Source of the DNA: Acidimicrobiia bacterium
GTDB lineage: Bacteria > Actinomycetota > Acidimicrobiia > Spongiisociales > ZC4RG35
DNA length: 64,000 bases
Direction: 5' to 3'
Assembly (NCBI GenBank): GCA_028285585.1
Contig: JANQOU010000002.1
Span: 329,263-393,262, forward strand
The position numbers and the translations under genes were made by a program. Of this stretch, positions 56,501-64,000 are shown one piece after another (within the stretch, counting starts at the first letter, position 1; every line of letters starts with the position of its first letter). A model generated the notes under the pieces. It was not told the origin of the DNA. It searched no databases and saw only the letters and a program-made list of their open reading frames with translations.

Positions 56501-57201
56501 TCCTCCTCCTCGCTGACGATGGCTCTCTCGTAGCGGCCGGACTCCTCGTCACGAGTTACCCGACCACCCTCGAGGCCGACGACTCGTCGTTTCATGGCGT
56601 CGACGATGGCGTGGTCATGGGTTGCCATGACGATGGTCGTCCCGGTCCGGTTGATCCGGTCAAGCAGCTTCATGATCCCAACCGAGGTCCTCGGGTCGAG
56701 GTTCCCGGTCGGCTCGTCACAGAGCATGATCGGCGGGCGGTTCACGAACGACCTAGCCACAGAGACACGCTGCTGCTCACCACCAGACAGCTGCCGCGGG
56801 TAACGGCCCGCCTTGTCCTCCAAGCCGACGAGATCCAGGACCTGCTCGACCTGGGGGCCGATCACTGATTGGGGACGGCCGAGAACCTCGAGGGCAAAAG
56901 CTACGTTCTCATGGACGGTCTTGTTGGGCAGGAGCTTGTAGTCCTGAAAGACGGTTCCCACCGAGCGACGAAGGTATGGGATCTTCCACTTCGGCAAGGT
57001 GGTGATGTCTTTGCCCGCGACCCAGATCTTGCCCCTGGTGACGGGCTCGTCGCGAAGCATCAGCCTGATCAGGGTCGACTTGCCGGAGCCGGACGCACCG
57101 ACGAGGAAGACGAACTCTCCCTTCTGGATGTCCAGAGAGACGTCGTTGGCGGCAACAGTGCCGCCTTCGTAGACCTTGGTGACGTTTTCGAGTCTGATCA
57201 T
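56497..57201 (-). CDS. ftsE: Cell-division ATP-binding protein FtsE
   Basis: A 234-aa ABC ATPase. Walker A is GASGSGKST, Q-loop FQDYKLLPNKT, signature LSGGEQQRVSVA, Walker B MLCDEPTGNLD and H-switch MATHD. It drives FtsX. The order prfB-ftsE-ftsX-smpB-ssrA is common in actinobacteria. Confidence 0.96.
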   Translation of the reverse strand: MIRLENVTKVYEGGTVAANDVSLDIQKGEFVFLVGASGSGKSTLIRLMLRDEPVTRGKIWVAGKDITTLPKWKIPYLRRSVGTVFQDYKLLPNKTVHENVAFALEVLGRPQSVIGPQVEQVLDLVGLEDKAGRYPRQLSGGEQQRVSVARSFVNRPPIMLCDEPTGNLDPRTSVGIMKLLDRINRTGTTIVMATHDHAIVDAMKRRVVGLEGGRVTRDEESGRYERAIVSEEEE

Positions 57202-57282
57202 GCGATCGAAAGGGGGTCTCGGCGCCCGTCAAGCGACAGCGACGAGAAAGTGGATTCGCAAACGCTAACCAATACTCGCCGT

Positions 57283-58410
57283 TTAATTGGAATCTCCACG
57301 GGTTTCGTGCTCGGAGCGCCGCCAGCGCAAATAGGCCTCCACGAAGCCTTCGAGGTCGCCATCGAGGACACCTTGCACGTTGCCAACCTCATGGTCGGTG
57401 CGTAGATCTTTCACCATCTGATACGGCTGAAGCACGTATGAGCGGACCTGCCGGCCCCATGCGGCCTCCCCTTGCTCCCCCCGGATCTCGTTCAGGTGCT
57501 CCTGACGATCGAGACGGGCCTGCTCCGCGAGACGGGCTTTGAGCATGGCCATGGCCCTCGCCTTGTTCTGGAGCTGCGAGCGCTCGTTCTGGCACTGAAC
57601 CACGATCCCGGTGGGCAGATGGGTGATGCGAACTGCCGAGTCGGTTGTGTTCACATGCTGACCGCCGGCCCCTTGGGAGCGGTAGGTGTCGATTCTCAAC
57701 TCGTCCTCGTTGATCTCCACGTCCGCCTGGTCGCCGAGATCGGGGACCACATCCACCCCGGCAAAGCTGGTGTGCCTCCGTGCGTTGGCGTCGAACGGGC
57801 TGATCCTCACCAGACGATGCACACCCCGCTCCGACTCCAGCGTGCCGTAGGCGCGATCGCCCTTGATGGTGAACGTCGCAGACTTGATCCCCGCCTCATC
57901 TCCTTCGGTGACCTCCTCCACTGTCACCGCGAACCCGGAGTCGGAGAGAAACCGCTGATACATGCGGGCCATGATCTCGGCCCAATCCTGGGCATCGACT
58001 CCACCCGCACCGGCGTGAACACTCAGGATGGCGTCGGCATCGTCGTACTCGTCGAAGAACAAGGATTCGAGCTCGAGCTTGTCCAGAGCCTGGGAAGCCT
58101 CGACGAGCTGGCCTTTCGCCTCGTCCAAGGTGTCCGTGTCCCCGGCTTCGTCGGCTAGCTCTATCAGAACCTCGGCGTCGTCGATCAGGGTCGAGAGGCC
58201 GCCGACCATCTCGAACAGACCCTCGAACCGGGCCAGTCGCTGGCTGACCGTCCTCGCCTCGTCGGGATCGTCCCACAAGTCAGGCGACGACGCCTTCTCG
58301 CGGAGCTGCTCCAGCTCCTTCGACTTGCCATCTAGGTCGAGAAAGCGACGCGCCTCATCGAGCCGCTCACGCAGGTCGACGACGGCACCGGTCGGATCAG
58401 TGATCTCCAC
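57283..58410 (-). CDS. prfB: Peptide chain release factor 2
   Basis: A 375-aa release factor for UGA and UAA. SPF in [15 protein letters not shown] marks RF2 and GGQ in [11 protein letters not shown] is catalytic. The frame is continuous, with no in-frame UGA or CTT-TGA slippery site near codon 25, so autoregulatory frameshifting is absent. Its presence supports UGA being a stop in this genome. Confidence 0.96.
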   Translation of the reverse strand: MEITDPTGAVVDLRERLDEARRFLDLDGKSKELEQLREKASSPDLWDDPDEARTVSQRLARFEGLFEMVGGLSTLIDDAEVLIELADEAGDTDTLDEAKGQLVEASQALDKLELESLFFDEYDDADAILSVHAGAGGVDAQDWAEIMARMYQRFLSDSGFAVTVEEVTEGDEAGIKSATFTIKGDRAYGTLESERGVHRLVRISPFDANARRHTSFAGVDVVPDLGDQADVEINEDELRIDTYRSQGAGGQHVNTTDSAVRITHLPTGIVVQCQNERSQLQNKARAMAMLKARLAEQARLDRQEHLNEIRGEQGEAAWGRQVRSYVLQPYQMVKDLRTDHEVGNVQGVLDGDLEGFVEAYLRWRRSEHETRGDSN

Positions 58411-58475
58411 AGTCGGTCAGCTTATGGCAGCCGGCTTGCGAACTAGCATTACCAAGATCGAACTGGAGGCCTTGC

Positions 58476-61091
<2,616 letters not shown>

Positions 61092-61137
61092 GAGACCCCG
61101 ATTCTAATTGCGAGCCTGAGTTGACCGGTCGGTTCGG

Positions 61138-61794
61138 TTAGGAGCTCGCCACTTCGATAAGGCCTTCTCGGTAGGCCCAATTGACCGCTTCGAACCTCGA
61201 CTTCATCCCAAGCTTGTCGAGGATGTTCCGGACGTGGTTGCGAACCGTGTTCTCGGAGATGTACAGCCGCTCAGCGATCTCCTTCGAAGTCTTGCCCTCA
61301 CCGACCAGCGACAGGATCTCCAGCTCACGGCCGGTGAGCTCGGACCGACGCGCCGCCGAGGTCCCCTGGTGCCTGAGCAGGTCGCGAAGAGCGGAGAAAA
61401 GCTTCCCTCCCATCGCCGGCGAGACCGCCGCCCCGCCTTCGAGCACATCTTGCATGTCGGATACCAGCCGTGGCAGCGGAGTGTCCTTGGTGAGATAACC
61501 CGAGGCTCCTGCCTTGACGGCAGCCAGCAAGTCTTCGGCGCTCTCGCTGGCTGTGAGAAGAACGACTTTCGTTCGCGGGCTTGCCTTGACGATCGCACCC
61601 ACCACCTCGAGCCCCGACATGCCGGGCATGAGGAGGTCGAGCATGACCAGGTCGGGCTCGTGCTCGCGGGCGAGATCGATGCCCGCCATCGCGTCAGCGG
61701 CAACTCCAACGACATCGAGGCCTTCCTGGGTGAAAGCTGCTCTCAATGCCTCGCGAAACAGCTCCGCGTCGTCGACTACTACTACCGATGCCAT
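61138..61794 (-). CDS. NarL/LuxR-type response regulator
   Basis: A 218-aa regulator from MASVVVVDDAELFRE. Receiver: D8/D9, phospho-acceptor D53 in LVMLDLLMPGM, and K in GYLTKDTPL. The C-terminal LuxR HTH is LTGRELEILSLVGEGKTSKEIAERLYISENTVRNHV. There is no sensor kinase next to it. It lies between comF and secA in one orientation. Confidence 0.93.
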   Translation of the reverse strand: MASVVVVDDAELFREALRAAFTQEGLDVVGVAADAMAGIDLAREHEPDLVMLDLLMPGMSGLEVVGAIVKASPRTKVVLLTASESAEDLLAAVKAGASGYLTKDTPLPRLVSDMQDVLEGGAAVSPAMGGKLFSALRDLLRHQGTSAARRSELTGRELEILSLVGEGKTSKEIAERLYISENTVRNHVRNILDKLGMKSRFEAVNWAYREGLIEVASS

Positions 61795-61798
61795 GGAT

Positions 61799-62398
61799 TC
61801 AGGTTTCTCGGCTGGGGTTGTGAGCTGATGCGCGCAAGAGACTAGACACCTCTGGCACCACATTCGCGACCACCGCGGCCCGGACGTTTTCCAGACCAAC
61901 CGCACGGATAGCCGCCGTCATCGTGGCACCGGTTGTAAGTACATCATCGACCAAGACGACTGGCTCTTGAGGCCGAACCGACAAAGAGAAAGGGCTAACG
62001 GGCCTCCGATGATCCCCGCCGGCCCGGCGACGGTTGTGGAATGGGCGAGACAGCAAGGTGCTACTTTGCGCACCCGTGGCCTGCGCCAGCTTGCCGGCCA
62101 ACACGGCGGCCGGGTCAATGCCGTACTTGACCAGCCTCACCCAGGATCTGGGAACAGGGACAAAGACCGCCGCCGGCAGCCGTCCCGCTACTGCTCTCGT
62201 CACCAGGTCGAGGTACCCGGTCTGCCCGCGGTACTTCACATCGTGGATGAGCGTCTTCGCCGGCCCGATGTGCTCGAATCCCCCTACGAGGCGAACTCCA
62301 TAGCTGATGACACGCTCATGCGCCGGCACCACCTGAGACGCACACTTGGCGCAGAGCAGAGGGCGGCTGGTGACACGCCGGCATTCACTACAGACCAC
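61799..62398 (-). CDS. comF: ComF-family phosphoribosyltransferase-like protein
   Basis: A 199-aa protein. The N-terminal zinc cysteines are CSECRR and CAKCAS, and a PRPP-loop VVLVDDVLTTGATM lies near the C-terminus; the middle VPVPRSWVRLVKYGIDPAAVLA is typical of ComF. In other bacteria ComF aids DNA uptake; its role in most actinobacteria is unclear. It is separated by 4 bases from the LuxR-type gene. Confidence 0.88.
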   Translation of the reverse strand: MVCSECRRVTSRPLLCAKCASQVVPAHERVISYGVRLVGGFEHIGPAKTLIHDVKYRGQTGYLDLVTRAVAGRLPAAVFVPVPRSWVRLVKYGIDPAAVLAGKLAQATGAQSSTLLSRPFHNRRRAGGDHRRPVSPFSLSVRPQEPVVLVDDVLTTGATMTAAIRAVGLENVRAAVVANVVPEVSSLLRASAHNPSRET

Positions 62399-62446
62399 AC
62401 CACAACGTCTAGAGCGGGTGGCCGACAGATTCTTGTGTCTCGAGCC

Positions 62447-63694
62447 TCAGGTGCCTTCCTGCCAGCCGCTCAAGTAGGCGATCTGGTCCTCGGTCAGCTT
62501 CTCCAAACCACCGCCGAGGCTCTCCAGCTTGATCGATGAGACCTGCTCGTCGATCTCACGGGGAAGTGTGTAGATCTTCGGCTCGAGCTCGTCGCGATTG
62601 ATGATCAGGTATTCGGCAGCGAGAGCCTGGTTCGAGAACGACATGTCCATGACGTCAGCTGGATGGCCTTCAGCAGCACCGAGGTTGACCAGGCGGCCTT
62701 CAGCCACCAGGAGAATCCTTCGGCCGTCTTCGAGGAGGTACTCCTCGAGATTGTTCCGGACGTCTCGACGAGATGTTGATGCCGCACGGAGTGACGCCAG
62801 GTCCAGCTCGATATCGAAGTGGCCCGAGTTGGCGAGGATCGCCCCATCCTTCATGCGGTCGAAGTGCTCCATGCGGAGAACGTGCTTGTTGCCGGTCACA
62901 GTGATGAAGATGTCGCCAGCTGCGGCAGCCTCGTCGGCTGTCATCACCCTGAATCCGTCCATGGCGGCTTCAAGAGCCCTCACTGGGTCGACTTCCACGA
63001 CGATGACCTTGGCCCCGAGCCCGTCAGCTCGGTCGGCCACACCGCGCCCGCAATCGCCATACCCGACCACAACCAGGTTCTGGCCGGCAAGGAGGAGGTT
63101 GGTGGCGCGAATGATGCCGTCGAGGGTCGACTGCCCTGTACCGAAGTGATTGTCGAAAAGGTGCTTGGTGGCACTGTCGTTCACAGCCACGACCGGAACA
63201 CGCAGTGTGCCGTCTGCGGCCATCGCTCGCAGTCGGATGACACCAGTGGTGGTCTCTTCCGTCGACCCGATCACCTCGAGATCGCGGCGATCTGTGTGAA
63301 GCACTGTGGCCAGGTCGGCGCCGTCGTCCATGGTCACGGCCGGCTTGTGGTCGAGGACCGCGTTGATGTGCTTGTAGTAGGTCTCGGAGTCTTCCCCGCG
63401 GATGGCGAAGACCGGGATGCCTTCAGCCACGAGCGCGGCGGCGACATCGTCCTGCGTCGACAACGGGTTGGAGGCGCAAAGCAACGGCTCCGCTCCCCCG
63501 TCGCGCAGAGCCATCATGAGGTTGGCCGTCTCAGCCGTCACATGCAGGCATGCGGCCACCACATGGCCGTCTAGCGGCCGCTCGGCCCTGAAACGCTCCC
63601 GAACGGAGTCCAAGACCGGCATCCGGCGGCCGGCCCATTCGACGCGGAGTGCGCCGTCGCCGGCCAATTCGGGCTTTGCGATGTCGTAGTTCAT
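62447..63694 (-). CDS. ahcY: Adenosylhomocysteinase
   Basis: A 415-aa enzyme that splits S-adenosylhomocysteine to adenosine and homocysteine, in the methyl cycle. I chose the ATG giving [14 protein letters not shown]. Motifs are [12 protein letters not shown], the NAD loop [26 protein letters not shown] and [11 protein letters not shown]. It is about 50-70 residues shorter than usual bacterial enzymes and ends SGWQEGT, like the archaeal/Thermotoga type, which has no inserted loop and no C-terminal YRY. Confidence 0.94.
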   Translation of the reverse strand: MNYDIAKPELAGDGALRVEWAGRRMPVLDSVRERFRAERPLDGHVVAACLHVTAETANLMMALRDGGAEPLLCASNPLSTQDDVAAALVAEGIPVFAIRGEDSETYYKHINAVLDHKPAVTMDDGADLATVLHTDRRDLEVIGSTEETTTGVIRLRAMAADGTLRVPVVAVNDSATKHLFDNHFGTGQSTLDGIIRATNLLLAGQNLVVVGYGDCGRGVADRADGLGAKVIVVEVDPVRALEAAMDGFRVMTADEAAAAGDIFITVTGNKHVLRMEHFDRMKDGAILANSGHFDIELDLASLRAASTSRRDVRNNLEEYLLEDGRRILLVAEGRLVNLGAAEGHPADVMDMSFSNQALAAEYLIINRDELEPKIYTLPREIDEQVSSIKLESLGGGLEKLTEDQIAYLSGWQEGT

Positions 63695-64000
63695 TGATGA
63701 TCCTCGACTAGGAGCTTCTTCAGTTTCTCGATGGTTGCCACAGGCACGGGATCCACACCGGACCTTTCGGCAAGCATCAGTGAGACCAGGTCCCCGACAG
63801 CTGTCAGCGAGATGAGCCGGGCGAGCAGCGAGACACCCTTGGAAGTGACCTCGCCGACCCAAGGAACCGCATCTTCAGTGAGGGCAGCTGTATGAGCGAG
63901 GCGTGCGCCGATCCGGTCGTGATCGCTGCGATCCCGCAGGGACACGACGGCCACCGCCTCTCTGGTGAGCTCGGGCAGGGTCTCCCAACCGGTGATCTCG
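63691..64000 (-). CDS. Bifunctional phosphoglucose/phosphomannose isomerase, C-terminal part
   Basis: The gene runs off the window end; the last 100 or so residues are visible ([37 protein letters not shown] ... [19 protein letters not shown]). This matches the C-terminus of the SIS-domain PGI/PMI family, which interconverts fructose-6-phosphate with glucose-6-phosphate or mannose-6-phosphate. It overlaps ahcY by 4 bases (ATGA). Confidence 0.8.
   Translation of the reverse strand, partial: EITGWETLPELTREAVAVVSLRDRSDHDRIGARLAHTAALTEDAVPWVGEVTSKGVSLLARLISLTAVGDLVSLMLAERSGVDPVPVATIEKLKKLLVEDHQ

Noticed and set aside
57283-58410. Programmed frameshift in prfB
   Set aside because: The reading frame is continuous from the ATG and no CTT-TGA site is present.

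Overview
The window comes from a high-GC Gram-positive chromosome, most likely an actinobacterium. Support for this includes the gene order rodA/mrdA/mreDCB and rne-rplU-rpmA-obg, tmRNA next to smpB-ftsX-ftsE-prfB-secA, stand-alone tRNA genes, a deazaflavin-oxidoreductase-like protein and frequent GTG/TTG starts. An Acidimicrobiia-like lineage is my inference and is not proven by any single gene. UGA is a normal stop codon here, and release factor 2 is encoded in the window.

Layout. 0-1.85 kb holds an OmpR-type two-component pair. 1.9-12 kb is an accessory zone of lower and mixed GC beside a tRNA-Ala gene. It contains a divergent DUF218/YdcF-like protein, secreted propeller lipoproteins, a protein with two nuclease-like domains, a VapBC45-like toxin-antitoxin pair, and an excisionase-type regulator with a long palindromic operator. 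At least three genes in this zone carry disruptive lesions (one frameshift, two in-frame stops), and the probable toxin partner of the regulator is reduced to a stump. 12-14.8 kb is a TetR-controlled membrane operon with a perfect palindrome over its promoter. 14.8-18.4 kb holds rsfS, nadD, a degenerate M23 protein, and two overlapping GAPDH genes, one of which has lost its catalytic residues. 18.3-24.8 kb holds an MFS transporter and a molybdenum hydroxylase large subunit with CheY, VWA and MoxR proteins. 24.9-27.7 kb is a TrkA-TrkH potassium uptake pair.

27.7-46 kb, mostly on the minus strand, is core housekeeping: fxsA, obg, rpmA, rplU, rne, tdk, rodA, mrdA, mreDCB, ndk, folC, a large LPxTG-like surface protein, clpX, clpP and tig. 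46-47.2 kb is a tRNA cluster (His, Arg, Gly, Pro, Lys, Leu) with an HNH gene inside it. 47.2-54.5 kb holds VanZ, rdgB, rph, an MBL hydrolase, pdxH, DUF983, a leucine-catabolism-like pair (acyl-CoA dehydrogenase and HMG-CoA lyase), a deazaflavin oxidoreductase and an APH-type kinase. 54.5-64 kb holds tmRNA, smpB, ftsX, ftsE, prfB, secA, a LuxR-type regulator, comF, ahcY and the 3' part of a phosphoglucose/phosphomannose isomerase.

The most unusual items are: (1) a dispersed 108-bp element in three copies of exactly equal length, each built from two inverted 46-bp imperfect palindromes and lying at the 3' edge of a minus-strand gene; (2) a GAPDH paralogue without catalytic Cys, His or phosphate-binding Arg, translationally overlapped with an intact GAPDH; (3) the set of decayed genes in the 3-12 kb accessory zone.
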